Below are positions 32,910 to 42,060 of a stretch of DNA of 64,000 nt, one piece after another. The position numbers and the translations under genes are program-made. Below the pieces are notes generated by a model that had not been told where the DNA came from, searched no databases, and saw nothing but the letters and a program-made list of their open reading frames with translations. This stretch comes from Caballeronia telluris. Lineage in GTDB: Bacteria > Pseudomonadota > Gammaproteobacteria > Burkholderiales > Burkholderiaceae. The DNA is taken from assembly GCF_001544495.1 (NCBI RefSeq), contig NZ_FCNZ02000002.1, positions 124,001 to 188,000 on the forward strand. The letters are read 5' to 3'. The number at the start of each line of letters is the position of its first letter. Position 1 is the stretch's first letter.

Positions 32910-32963
32910 CCATGCAAACCGGTATAAATAGTGCTCACCAGAACGACGACACGCGCCCAAACC

Positions 32964-33506
32964 ATGATCCGCGACACCCTTCCCGCTCGCTCTTCCGACG
33001 CCTCGACGCTCACCCGGCTGACCGGGCAGCTCGACGCCGCGTTCGACGCCCCCGCCGACTTCGCGCGCCTCGTGCGCGAGGCGTTGTCGTCGGCGGCACG
33101 GGACGAGCGGCTGCTCGCGCCCGCTCAGCGCGAGGGCGACGCGAACGGGTACACCAGGCATTTGCTCGCCGCCGATCCGCGCGGCCGCTACGCGGTCGCC
33201 GCGCTCGTCTGGGCGCCGGGTCAGGCGAGTCCGGTTCACGCGCACCGGACGTGGTGCGGCTATGCGGTCGTCGAAGGATCGCTCGTCGAGACACTCTTTC
33301 GCTGGAATCCGGACGAAAACCGCGCGTATGCGGTACGCGAACAGGCCCGCGAGGCCGGCGCGGTCTCGTTCGCCGGCGCCGGGCGCGGCGCGATTCACCA
33401 GTTGGGCAATGCGGCCCACGCGCGGCAGCGCGCGATTTCGCTGCATGTCTACGGCGTGGCGGGCGCGCACATCGCGACTCACGTCAACGATCTGGTCGCC
33501 GTCTGA
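32964..33506 (+). CDS. Cysteine dioxygenase-like cupin protein
   Basis: A 180-residue cupin related to thiol dioxygenases (cysteine or mercaptopropionate dioxygenase), which use non-haem iron to oxidise thiols to sulfinates. The three metal ligands fit His92 and His94 (SPVHAHRTWCGY) and His145 (AIHQLGN). Cys98 lies near the position that in cysteine dioxygenases can cross-link to a tyrosine. The late SLHVYG motif also fits. ATG 32964 is preferred: the upstream in-frame GTG 32931 lies almost at the predicted transcription start after the TATAAA box. It diverges from an Lrp/AsnC regulator, consistent with amino-acid or thiol control. Confidence 0.75.
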   Translation: MIRDTLPARSSDASTLTRLTGQLDAAFDAPADFARLVREALSSAARDERLLAPAQREGDANGYTRHLLAADPRGRYAVAALVWAPGQASPVHAHRTWCGYAVVEGSLVETLFRWNPDENRAYAVREQAREAGAVSFAGAGRGAIHQLGNAAHARQRAISLHVYGVAGAHIATHVNDLVAV

Positions 33507-33510
33507 ACGC

Positions 33511-36177
33511 TTATCCCTTGCCGGGCTCGGTCGCGGTCGGAATCTGCGGCGGGATCTGCACTGATTGATCCGTCGGCGGCGGCGCCGGGCGCGGCTCGTG
33601 CGACACGTCGCGCGCCTTCGCCACCGCGCTTTTCACCACCGGCGACATGGGCTCCGGCGCGGGCTTCGCTTCGTCCTCGGAACGTGCTTCCGCTTCCCGC
33701 GCCGCCTGCCTGTCGTGCAGCATGTCGAACTCGAATTCTTCCGACTGCGGCCCGGCGCGCACCACCTTCTCGCGCGACATCTGCACCTGCATCTGCGGCA
33801 CCGGCACGTCCATGCCGATCTCGTCCATCTTGCGCTTGATGCGCAGGTTGAACGCCCGCGCGACGCTCCACTGCTGCAGCGGCCGCGTCTTGATCTGTCC
33901 TTTTACGACCATCCAGTTCGGGTCGAACCGGTCGAGCCCCCACACCTCGACGGGCCCAAGCATCTCGCGCCGGTAGCGGAAGTCGGCCATCAGCTCGGCG
34001 CCGACTTCGCGGATCATCTGCGTCACCTGGTCGACGTCGGCCGAGAACGGCACGCGCACCTCGAACACCGCATAGGCGAAATCGCGCGACAGGTTCTTCA
34101 CGATCTTGATCTGCGAGAACGGAATCGCGTGGATCGCGCCCTGCCCGTCGCGCAGGCGCACGGTCCGGATCGTCAGGCTTTCGACGATGCCCGCATGCCC
34201 GCCGTCGATGTCGATCGAATCGCCGACGGAGATCGTGTCCTCGATCAAAATAAAAAGTCCGGTGATCAGGTCCGCGACGAGCGATTGCGCGCCGAAGCCC
34301 ACCGCAAGGCCGATCACGCCCGCGCCGGCGAGGAGCGGCGTCACGTTGAGCCCGAGGTTGGCGGCCGTGACGATGCCGGCGATCGTCAGCAAGCCGACGA
34401 ACACGACGTTGCGCACGAGCGGCAGCATCGTGCGCGCGCGCATGCTCGGTCCGCGCGACTTGCCGCGCGCGGCGTTCGGATTGAGCGCTTCCTGGATCGC
34501 GGTGTCGATCAGGATCCAGATCAGCCAGACGACGAAGAACGTCGTGATGATCGCGCTCACGGCGTGTGTGATGCCGCGCGCGGCCACGCTGCGCTCGGCC
34601 AGCGTGCCGAGCGAGAAGCCCCAGAGCCGCGACGAAAGCTCGAAGAACCCGAGCCAGACGCCGAGCACGAAGAGCGTGCCGATGAATTTCACGAGCCGCC
34701 GCATGTACGCCGACTGGCGGCGCGTTTTCTTCGCCCTCGGACGCGTCACGCGCACGATGATCGCCGAAAGGAAGAACGCGACGACGAGCAGGCCCGCGGT
34801 CGCGATCGCCATCTGCAGAACGTTCTCGGACGTGCCGATGCCGGCGAGCGTCGCGACGACCGACGCGCCCGCGAGCAGGAGCGTCGGCACCTGCCAGAAC
34901 GACGCGAGCACTTCGAAGGTCTCGGTGGCCGCGCGCCGCTTCTGGCGCACTTCATAGGAGCGGCTGCGGATCAGGTGCGCGACCGGCCGCTGGAACGTGA
35001 GCGCGAAATAGCCGGTCAGGACCGCCGCGCCCATGTTGGCGACCGTCGAGATCAGGCCTGAAAGATTGGTGCCGAGCTGCTGCGCGACGTCGTAGTTCGC
35101 GGCGGCGTCGCCGAGTGCGCCGAGCGTGCCGATCAGGAACAGGAGCCGCCGCGCGTCGCCGATCAGCACATTGACGGCCACGCGCCGGTGCGCCGAGCCG
35201 AACAGCGAAAACATGATCAGGCAGATCGACGAAAACACCGCGCCCGCGACGATCGCGTAGGCCATGACCATCGCGAGCGTGCGTCCGAGCGACTGCGGCA
35301 TGATGCGCACGAAGGTCAGCGCGGCGAGGAACGCGACCAGGTACGGCCCGACGCGGCGCAGCGCGAAGAGCAGCAGTTCGCGCGTGGTCGGATTCGGGTG
35401 CAGGCCCGCCGCGATCCCGTAGCGCGCATGCACGCGGCGTTGCAGGTAGACGAGCAGGAAGGCGCAGACGCCCCAGCCCGCGAACGCGGCGACGAAATTG
35501 CCGACCGTGCGGCCGAACGATTCGCGGCTGTGGCTCGTGACGATCGTGAAGAGTTCGTTGCCGGCCGCGTTGAAACGGCCGCCCCAGTAGGCGAACGGCG
35601 TCTTGCCGCGACGGATGTCGGCCTCGACACTGGAAAGCGCCGAGGCGATCGCGCCGAGGAGGCCCGCGTTCTGCGCGATCGTCGCGACCACCGACGATGC
35701 CGCCGCCTGCGTCTCGCTCGCGGTGGCCGCGGACGGCGCGCTCGCCCCGGCGCTGCCGCTGGCGCCGGCGGCTGCGTTCGCGGCGGGCGGCGCTAATTCG
35801 GCTTCGCGCTTCGCGTCGCGCAGTTTCTTGAGTTGCGCGACGAGCGCGGTGCGCTGCTTGTCGCTGTCGAGCGTCGAGATGATGTTGTCGAGCGAGCGGA
35901 CCATGTCGGCGTCGTCGACGGCACTCGCCGATGCCGCCGGCGGCGCGGAGGCGGCAGGCGGTGTCAGAAGTTCCTGGAACGACGGCAGCGCGAGCCCGGG
36001 ACCGGCCGCGTGCGCGGCAGGCGCGAGTCCGGCGAATGCGCAGACGGCGCCAAGCGCGAGCAAAAGTCGACTGGCGAGACCCGTGCGCCAGGTTGCCGTC
36101 CGCCGTGCGAGCCGCGTCAGCGCTAGGACCGCGACGATCGACCGGGCGCAGGCAAGCGCGAAGAGGCTTGACTTCAT
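33511..36177 (-). CDS. Large MscS-family mechanosensitive channel
   Basis: Inner-membrane mechanosensitive channel of 888 residues, like YbiO-type members. Residues 1-60 look like a long signal or first helix, ending APAAHA. A periplasmic helical part rich in Ala, Ser and Pro follows (about 60-200), then about ten helices, the pore helix region AAVL to ANLGLNVTPLLAGAGVIGLAVGFG (typical TM3, near residue 605-630), and the beta domain with EDTISVGDSIDIDGGHAGIVE. The C-terminal tail is Pro/Ala/Glu-rich. ATG 36177 is the chosen start; in-frame 36243 adds a non-signal leader. The ribosome binding site is weak. It lies downstream of a lipoprotein gene on the same strand. Confidence 0.85.
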   Translation of the reverse strand: MKSSLFALACARSIVAVLALTRLARRTATWRTGLASRLLLALGAVCAFAGLAPAAHAAGPGLALPSFQELLTPPAASAPPAASASAVDDADMVRSLDNIISTLDSDKQRTALVAQLKKLRDAKREAELAPPAANAAAGASGSAGASAPSAATASETQAAASSVVATIAQNAGLLGAIASALSSVEADIRRGKTPFAYWGGRFNAAGNELFTIVTSHSRESFGRTVGNFVAAFAGWGVCAFLLVYLQRRVHARYGIAAGLHPNPTTRELLLFALRRVGPYLVAFLAALTFVRIMPQSLGRTLAMVMAYAIVAGAVFSSICLIMFSLFGSAHRRVAVNVLIGDARRLLFLIGTLGALGDAAANYDVAQQLGTNLSGLISTVANMGAAVLTGYFALTFQRPVAHLIRSRSYEVRQKRRAATETFEVLASFWQVPTLLLAGASVVATLAGIGTSENVLQMAIATAGLLVVAFFLSAIIVRVTRPRAKKTRRQSAYMRRLVKFIGTLFVLGVWLGFFELSSRLWGFSLGTLAERSVAARGITHAVSAIITTFFVVWLIWILIDTAIQEALNPNAARGKSRGPSMRARTMLPLVRNVVFVGLLTIAGIVTAANLGLNVTPLLAGAGVIGLAVGFGAQSLVADLITGLFILIEDTISVGDSIDIDGGHAGIVESLTIRTVRLRDGQGAIHAIPFSQIKIVKNLSRDFAYAVFEVRVPFSADVDQVTQMIREVGAELMADFRYRREMLGPVEVWGLDRFDPNWMVVKGQIKTRPLQQWSVARAFNLRIKRKMDEIGMDVPVPQMQVQMSREKVVRAGPQSEEFEFDMLHDRQAAREAEARSEDEAKPAPEPMSPVVKSAVAKARDVSHEPRPAPPPTDQSVQIPPQIPTATEPGKG

Positions 36178-36373
36178 AGGCGTCTTTTCATAGCGGTCGG
36201 GAAATCCGAAAGACCGCCAGTTTAGCGGTTGCGCCCCCGCCACCGAACTGCGCGGACGTAACCGAATGTTAGTCGTCGCGCCACGGGTTTTGTCTGAATA
36301 TTTGGCACAGAAAGCGCTTTTTCAGCGGGTTGCGCCTCGCAAAGCTCGGTATTGCCTCGCTCTGTTGAGAACG

Positions 36374-36844
36374 CTATTTATCCATCTCCGTGCGCGCGTC
36401 GCTCGAATCCGTCGCGGCGGCGGCGCCGCTCGCGCCCTGATTCGCGATTCCATCCTTCGCCGCCCACTGCTGCAGTTTCTTCCCCGCGACTTCGAGACCG
36501 GCGCCCGTCGTGCTCGCCGCGTTCGCGATCGCCGCGTTGGTGGCGCTCGCAGCCCCCTGCAGGTTCGAGCGCGCCGTTTCGGCGACGCCGCTCGCCGAAA
36601 CGCTCGGCATCGAACCCGCCGAGTCCAAATTCTGCTGCGCCGCCTGTTTGGCCGCATCGACATGCTGGCCGACGTAGCTCGCCGCCTGGTCGAACTTCTG
36701 GTTCGTCTGGCTGGCGAGGTTGTTCAGCGCGCTCGCGGCCTGTCCGGCGGCGGCGTCGTGTTTTTCGCACGCCGCCAGCACGGCCAGAGCCGCCAGGGCG
36801 ATCGCCATCCGGTTCAACGATTTCGTTTGCATCTTCGTACCCAT
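36374..36844 (-). CDS. Alanine-rich lipoprotein of unknown function
   Basis: A 156-residue predicted lipoprotein. The signal peptide ([13 protein letters not shown]) ends in lipobox LAAC and is followed by [12 protein letters not shown]. The mature part is almost fully helical, rich in Ala, Gln, Ser and Asn with heptad-like repeats ([19 protein letters not shown]), so it may form a coiled coil. A second in-frame ATG four codons later (36832) could be the start. It precedes the MscS gene by about 200 bases on the same strand. No family recognised. Confidence 0.7.
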   Translation of the reverse strand: MGTKMQTKSLNRMAIALAALAVLAACEKHDAAAGQAASALNNLASQTNQKFDQAASYVGQHVDAAKQAAQQNLDSAGSMPSVSASGVAETARSNLQGAASATNAAIANAASTTGAGLEVAGKKLQQWAAKDGIANQGASGAAAATDSSDARTEMDK

Positions 36845-37035
36845 CCATTCGCAAAAACGCGCCCATCATACGCTGCTGGCGACGCCGGCCGCGTCTCGCA
36901 GCCTGCTTCGACGCCGCCGGTCCCGAAACTGTCAAGGCGGCGCGTGTAGACTGGGCGACGGCTCGACTCGTCCGGCGCGCGCAACGGGCCGACGCCCAGA
37001 CGGCACGACGGACTCATCACTCCCGGAGGTTATCG

Positions 37036-37617
37036 ATGGCTGCAAAGAAGATTCTCTTCCTGACCGGCGATTTTGCCGAGGACTATGAAACGATGGTGCC
37101 GTTCCAGGCGCTTCAGGCGATCGGCCATCAGGTCGACGCCGTCTGCCCGGGCAAAAAGAGCGGCGAGCGGATCAAGACCGCGATTCACGACTTCGAGGGC
37201 GACCAGACCTATACCGAAAAGCCCGGCCACCTGTTCGCGCTGAACGCCACCTTCGACGACATCGATCCGGCGAAGTACGACGCGCTCGCCATCGCGGGCG
37301 GCCGGGCGCCGGAATATCTGCGGCTCGACCCGCGCGTGATCGAGCTGGTGCGCCATTTCGCGGGCGCGAAGAAGCCGATCGCCGCCGTCTGCCACGCGGC
37401 GCAACTGCTCGCGGCGGCCGGGGTGATCGAGGGACGGCGCATTTCGGCGTATCCGGCGTGCGCGCCGGAAGTGCGGCTCGCGGGCGGCGAGTACGCGGAC
37501 ATTCCCGTCGATCAGGCCATCACCGACGGCCACTTCGTGACCGCGCCCGCCTGGCCCGCGCATCCGCAATGGCTCAGGCAGTTCGTGGCACTGCTCGGCA
37601 CGCGCATCGAACTGTGA
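37036..37617 (+). CDS. DJ-1/PfpI family protein
   Basis: A 193-residue class I glutamine amidotransferase-like protein. The fold pattern is complete: [19 protein letters not shown] with a conserved Glu, [13 protein letters not shown], the nucleophile elbow AAVCHAAQ (Cys119) followed by [11 protein letters not shown], and a late [14 protein letters not shown]. PfpI members act as protease-like, glyoxalase-like or deglycase enzymes; the exact reaction cannot be told. GGAGGTTATCG before ATG 37036 is a strong ribosome binding site. It stands alone. Confidence 0.88.
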   Translation: MAAKKILFLTGDFAEDYETMVPFQALQAIGHQVDAVCPGKKSGERIKTAIHDFEGDQTYTEKPGHLFALNATFDDIDPAKYDALAIAGGRAPEYLRLDPRVIELVRHFAGAKKPIAAVCHAAQLLAAAGVIEGRRISAYPACAPEVRLAGGEYADIPVDQAITDGHFVTAPAWPAHPQWLRQFVALLGTRIEL

Positions 37618-37787
37618 GTTCTCGCTAGGTTTCGTCACGAGTGCGGTGCTGTCGTCGTCCGGACGCGGCACTGCGACCGTCCGTCGCTCTGAACTTGCAG
37701 GCGTCTTTCAGACATTTCCAGTGTTTTACGGTCAGCGCGCTTCGTATAGTCGCAGGTTATTCCCCGCCCTATCCGGATAGTGACGCT

Positions 37788-38096
37788 ATGAGCCTCATGA
37801 ACTTCGTGGTCGCACTCGTCGCCGCAATCATCCTCTTCGAACCGTTCACGCGCGCGCCCGTCTCCCGCTCCATGCGTTTCAACGCGCGCCGCTCGCGCGC
37901 GCGTCGCTCGTTCATCCAGGCGGGCACGGCACTCATGGCCGGTCTCATGTTGGCGACAAGCCATCCCGCGCCCGAACACATCTCGCCGACGCTCGTCTTC
38001 GGCAGCGCGATCGTGCTCGTGCTCGCGAGCGTCTACTGGGCCGTGCGCGGAAAGCGCCTGATGCGCCCCTTGCGGATGTTCGCGGTGCGGCGCTGA
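37788..38096 (+). CDS. Small membrane protein of unknown function, 102 residues
   Basis: Starts MSLMNFVVALVAAIILFEPF with a first helix, then an arginine-rich cytoplasmic stretch (RSMRFNARRSRARRS), a second hydrophobic segment (AGTALMAGLMLA), a third (ISPTLVFGSAIVLVLAS) and a basic C-terminus. No clear Shine-Dalgarno is visible. Membrane topology and consistent hydrophobicity make it plausible, but no family is recognised. Confidence 0.5.
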   Translation: MSLMNFVVALVAAIILFEPFTRAPVSRSMRFNARRSRARRSFIQAGTALMAGLMLATSHPAPEHISPTLVFGSAIVLVLASVYWAVRGKRLMRPLRMFAVRR

Positions 38097-38231
38097 GCGC
38101 CCCACGCTCGATCGCGCGCTCGCCCGATTCACGGCGACGCGTGCATCGGGCGCGACACGAGGGAAAACCCCCGGACGGCGACGCCCCGTCCAGACGCCCC
38201 GCCCCATGGGGCTCACGGCCCATCGCACGAC

Positions 38232-38301
38232 GGTTCATTAACCTTGGGATAACGAACGCATCCCGAGGGTGATTGAACGGACAGGACGCGCTCCCTAGAC
38301 T
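38232..38301 (+). promoter_or_regulatory. mdc operon promoter with likely MdcR operator
   Basis: TTGAAC (38273-38278) and TAGACT (38296-38301) are spaced by 17 bases, a good sigma-70 promoter, with transcription expected near 38308. Directly upstream are two inverted repeats, GGTT-N4-AACC (38232-38243) and GGGAT-N9-ATCCC (38246-38264), at the position where a LysR-type activator binds. The mdcA ATG is at 38329. Confidence 0.6.
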
Positions 38302-38328
38302 CGCCTCACACCCTGAGCGAGTCCACAC

Positions 38329-39990
38329 ATGTCCTGTCAAAGCCCTTCCCCGTCCCGCTGGGCCACGCGCCGCGCGGAAAAACATCGCCGACTGGCGCGC
38401 GTGTCGTCGATCGCGGATGGCATGGTCCTGCCCGCCGAGCGCATCGTCGATGTCCTGCAGAATCTGATCGCGCCGGGTGACCGCGTGGTCGTCGAAGGCA
38501 ACAACCAGAAGCAGGCGGACTTCCTGTCCCGCTCGCTCGCGAAAGTGGACCCGGGCGTCGTCCACGATCTGCATCTCATCATTCCGAGCGTCAGCCGCGC
38601 GGAGCATCTCGATCTCTTCGAGCGAGGCATCGCGAAAAAGCTCGACTTCGCCTACGCCGGCGCGCAAAGCCTGCGCATCTCGCAGTTCCTGCAGGACGGC
38701 ATTCTCGAAATCGGCGCGATCCATACCTACATCGAACTGTACGCGCGGCTCTACGTCGACCTGACGCCCAACGTCGTGCTGATCGCCGGCTTCAAGGCCG
38801 ATCGCGACGGCAACCTCTACACCGGGCCGAGCACCGAGGACACGCCCGCGCTCGTCGAAGCCGCGGCGTTCCGCGACGGCATCGTGATCGCGCAGGTCAA
38901 CGAGATCGTCGACGATCCGAAGGACCTGCCGCGCGTCGACATCCCCGGTTCGTGGATCGATTTCGTCGTGCAGTCGGACAAGCCGTTCTTCATCGAGCCG
39001 CTTTTCACGCGCGACCCGCGCCTCGTCACGCCGATCCAGGTGCTGATGGCGATGATGGCGATCCGCGGCATCTACGAGCGGCATCAGGTGCAGTCGCTCA
39101 ATCACGGCATTGGCTTCAACACGGCGGCGATCGAACTGATCCTGCCGACCTACGGCGAAAAGCTCGGCCTGAAGGGCAAAATCTGCCGCCACTGGACGCT
39201 CAATCCGCATCCGACCTTGATTCCCGCGATCGAAACCGGCTGGGTGGAGAGCGTGCACTGCTTCGGCGGCGAACTGGGCATGGAAGCGTATGTCGCCGCG
39301 CGTCCGGACGTCTTCTTCACCGGCCGCGACGGCTCGATGCGCTCCAACCGCGCGATGTGCCAGCTCGCGGGGCAATACGCGGTCGACATGTTCATCGGCT
39401 CGACCTTGCAGATGGACGGCGCGGGCAATTCGTCGACGGTCACGCACGGGCGCCTCACCGGCTTCGGCGGCGCGCCCAACATGGGCCACGATCCGCACGG
39501 CCGCCGCCACGCGACGCCCGCGTGGCTCGACCTGCTGCAAACGGACAGCCCGCTCGAACGCGGCCGCAAGCTCGTCGTGCAGATGGTGGAGACGTTCCAG
39601 GCGAGCGGCCAGCCGAGCATCGTCGAATCGATCGACGCGGTGGAAGTCGGCCGCGAGTCGGGCATGCCGCTCGCGCCGGTGATGATCTACGGCGACGACG
39701 TCACGCACGTGCTGACCGAGGAAGGCATCGCGTACCTGTACAAGGCGCGCTCGCTCGAACATCGCAAGGAGATGATCGCGGCCGTCGCGGGCGTGACGCC
39801 CGTCGGCCTCGCGAGCAGCGCGGACAAGCTCGCGGCCCTGCGCCGCGACGGCTTCGTCGCGCTGCCCGAGGATCTCGGCGTTCATCGCAGCGAAGCCAGC
39901 CGGTCGCTCCTCGCCGCCAAGAGCGTGGCCGATCTCGTCGACTGGTCGGACGGACTGTACGACCCGCCCGCCCGTTTTCGGAGCTGGTGA
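38329..39990 (+). CDS. mdcA: Malonate decarboxylase alpha subunit (malonate:ACP transferase)
   Basis: First gene of the malonate decarboxylase operon. MdcA swaps acetyl for malonyl on the acyl carrier protein MdcC (acetyl-ACP:malonate ACP transferase). The 553-residue product is full length; family stretches include VVEGNNQKQADFLSRSL, HTYIELYARLYVDLTPNVV, HPTLIPAIETGWVESVHCFG and GAPNMGHDPHGRRHATPAW. It is cytoplasmic, with no signal peptide. GAGCGAG lies before ATG 38329. The stop TGA at 39988 overlaps the ATG of mdcB (TGATG). Confidence 0.96.
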   Translation: MSCQSPSPSRWATRRAEKHRRLARVSSIADGMVLPAERIVDVLQNLIAPGDRVVVEGNNQKQADFLSRSLAKVDPGVVHDLHLIIPSVSRAEHLDLFERGIAKKLDFAYAGAQSLRISQFLQDGILEIGAIHTYIELYARLYVDLTPNVVLIAGFKADRDGNLYTGPSTEDTPALVEAAAFRDGIVIAQVNEIVDDPKDLPRVDIPGSWIDFVVQSDKPFFIEPLFTRDPRLVTPIQVLMAMMAIRGIYERHQVQSLNHGIGFNTAAIELILPTYGEKLGLKGKICRHWTLNPHPTLIPAIETGWVESVHCFGGELGMEAYVAARPDVFFTGRDGSMRSNRAMCQLAGQYAVDMFIGSTLQMDGAGNSSTVTHGRLTGFGGAPNMGHDPHGRRHATPAWLDLLQTDSPLERGRKLVVQMVETFQASGQPSIVESIDAVEVGRESGMPLAPVMIYGDDVTHVLTEEGIAYLYKARSLEHRKEMIAAVAGVTPVGLASSADKLAALRRDGFVALPEDLGVHRSEASRSLLAAKSVADLVDWSDGLYDPPARFRSW

Positions 39991-40877
39991 TGCGCGAGAC
40001 CCTCGCCATGAGCGCGGCGCCTTCGCTGCGCGCGGCGCCCGATCCCGCCGAGCGACTCGGCGAAGCGGTCGTGCAGGCGCTGATCGACGAAGTCACGCTC
40101 GCGCCGAAGCCCGGACTGGTCGATATCCGCAGCCGCGGAGCGCATCACGATCTCGACTGGACACTGATGTGCGCATCGGCGCTCGCGCTGCAGCCGACCT
40201 TCGTCGAACTGGCGCGCGCGGGCAGGCAAACACTGCCCTTGCCCGCGCTGCGCGAGCGCGTCGGCGCCATCGGCCGCGAAGGCGAAGCGCGAATGCTCGA
40301 CGCGACGCGCGGCGTGAATACGCATCGCGGCGCCATCTGGGCGCTCGGCCTGCTCGTGACGGCGGCGGCACGCGACATGACCGACCGCACGCCGCGAGGC
40401 ATCGCCGCACGCGCCGGATCGCTTGCGCGGCTGCCCGATCGACACGCGCCCGCCCGCACCGGCAACAAGGGCGAGCGGGCGTGCCGCGACTACGACGTCG
40501 GCGGCGCGCGCGGGCAGGCGCAGGCGGGTTTCCCGCATGTCGTGGAGATCGCGCTGCCGGAACTGACGCGCTCGCGCGAGCGCGGCGACAGCGAGACGGC
40601 GGCGCGGCTGAACGCGCTCGTCGCCGTGATGGCGAGTCTCGACGACACCTGCGTGCTCGCACGCGGCGGCCGCACCGCGCTCGCCGAGCTGCAGGACGGC
40701 GCGCGGCGCGTGCTCGCGCACGGCGGCGCGGCCCGGCTCGACGGCCGCCGTCACCTGAAGGCGCTGGACCGACGGCTCGTCGAGTTGCACGTGTCGCCGG
40801 GCGGCGCGGCCGATCTGCTCGCCGCGGCGCTCTTTCTCGACCGGCTTCAAGACGCCCCTCTTACGACGAACGCATAG
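39990..40877 (+). CDS. mdcB: Triphosphoribosyl-dephospho-CoA synthase MdcB
   Basis: Makes 2'-(5''-triphosphoribosyl)-3'-dephospho-CoA from ATP and dephospho-CoA, the precursor of the MdcC prosthetic group (CitG family). The 295-residue protein contains EVTLAPKPGLVDIRSRGAHHDL and LDATRGVNTHRGAIW, then GNKGERACRDYDVGGARGQAQ, and a late AVMASLDDTCVLARGG. ATG 39990 shares its A with the mdcA stop (TGATG), a coupled start. The product needs a transferase, MdcG, which is not seen in this operon. Confidence 0.94.
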   Translation: MRETLAMSAAPSLRAAPDPAERLGEAVVQALIDEVTLAPKPGLVDIRSRGAHHDLDWTLMCASALALQPTFVELARAGRQTLPLPALRERVGAIGREGEARMLDATRGVNTHRGAIWALGLLVTAAARDMTDRTPRGIAARAGSLARLPDRHAPARTGNKGERACRDYDVGGARGQAQAGFPHVVEIALPELTRSRERGDSETAARLNALVAVMASLDDTCVLARGGRTALAELQDGARRVLAHGGAARLDGRRHLKALDRRLVELHVSPGGAADLLAAALFLDRLQDAPLTTNA

Positions 40878-40894
40878 AACACATAGGAACGCAC

Positions 40895-41203
40895 ATGGAA
40901 ACCATCGTCCTCGAATTTCCGGCGGGTCCGCCCGCAGCAGGCCGCGCGCTGGCGGGCGTGGTCGCGTCGGGGGACCTCGAAGTCCTGCTCGAAGCGAACG
41001 CGGCGCACCGCACCGTGGTGAACATCACGACCTCCGTCGACGGCAAGCGCCGGCTGTGGCAAGCCGTGCTCGAACGCATCTTCGGCGACGGATCGCTGCC
41101 CGCCGCGAAGCTCGAAATCAACGATTCCGGCGCGACGCCGGGCGTCGTGCAGATGCGCATCGGGCAGGTGTTCGAACAACTCAAACCCACCGGCGGAGCG
41201 TGA
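40895..41203 (+). CDS. mdcC: Malonate decarboxylase acyl carrier protein (delta subunit)
   Basis: A 102-residue acyl carrier protein that carries acetyl and malonyl groups on a phosphoribosyl-dephospho-CoA arm. Ser25, in VVASGDLEVLLE, fits the serine known in Klebsiella MdcC to carry the prosthetic group. The C-terminal half (LEINDSGATPGVVQMRIGQ) is the family core. It starts 17 bases after mdcB and its stop is 5 bases before the mdcD start. Confidence 0.95.
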   Translation: METIVLEFPAGPPAAGRALAGVVASGDLEVLLEANAAHRTVVNITTSVDGKRRLWQAVLERIFGDGSLPAAKLEINDSGATPGVVQMRIGQVFEQLKPTGGA

Positions 41204-41208
41204 ACGTC

Positions 41209-42060
41209 ATGGACACACAGCAATTGCTCGAACGCCAGAGCTTCATCGAACTGGACGCACGCAGCCGCGCGAAGAAGCTGCTCGACGAAGGCACCTTCAG
41301 CGAACTGCTCGATCCGTTCGAGCGCGTGAGTTCGCCGTGGCTCGCACGGCAAGGCATCGTGACGCAGGCCGACGACGGCACGGTCGTCGCAAAGGGCACG
41401 ATCGACGGGCAGCCCGCCGTCGTGCTCGCCATCGACGGCGCCTTTCAGGGCGGCAGCATGGGCGAAGTGTCGGCGGCGAAGATCGCGGGCAGTCTGGAAC
41501 TCGCCGCCGAAGACAACCGGAACGGCATCCCGACGCGCGCCGTCATCCTCTTCGAGACGGGCGGCGTGCGCTTGCAGGAGGCCAATCTCGGACTCGCCGC
41601 CATCGCGGAGATCCACGCGGGCATCGTCGATTTGCGGCGCTATCAGCCGGTGATCGGCATCACGGCCGGTCCGATCGGATGCTACGGCGGGATGTCGATC
41701 GCGGCGGGACTGTGCAGCTATCTGATCGGCACGCGCGAAGCGCGGCTCGGGCTGAACGGACCGACGGTGATCGAGCAGGAAGCGGGCATCGCGGAATTCG
41801 ATTCGCGGGACCGCCCGATGATCTGGAGCTTCACGGGTTGCGAGCAACGGCATCGCACGGGGCTCGTCGACGTGTACACGCAAGACGATGCCGATGCGAT
41901 CCGCACGGCCGTCATCGAGCGGTTTCGCGCCGGGCGTCCGCGAGCATGCCGCAGCGAACGCGTGGCGGGTTTTCTGGCGCGGCTTGCCGACATCGATCCG
42001 GGCGTGCAGGCCACGCCGGAACAAACGGCCGCCATCTACGGCAAGGGGTTCGAGTCATGA
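41209..42060 (+). CDS. mdcD: Malonyl-ACP decarboxylase beta subunit
   Basis: Carboxyltransferase-like subunit that with MdcE decarboxylates malonyl-ACP to acetyl-ACP and CO2. The 283-residue protein has the crotonase-type core: GTIDGQPAVVLAIDGAFQGGSMGEV, FETGGVRLQEANLG and GITAGPIGCYGGMSIAAGL. ATG 41209 is used; an in-frame GTG at 41200 overlaps the mdcC stop. The end overlaps mdcE by ATGA. Confidence 0.95.
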   Translation: MDTQQLLERQSFIELDARSRAKKLLDEGTFSELLDPFERVSSPWLARQGIVTQADDGTVVAKGTIDGQPAVVLAIDGAFQGGSMGEVSAAKIAGSLELAAEDNRNGIPTRAVILFETGGVRLQEANLGLAAIAEIHAGIVDLRRYQPVIGITAGPIGCYGGMSIAAGLCSYLIGTREARLGLNGPTVIEQEAGIAEFDSRDRPMIWSFTGCEQRHRTGLVDVYTQDDADAIRTAVIERFRAGRPRACRSERVAGFLARLADIDPGVQATPEQTAAIYGKGFES

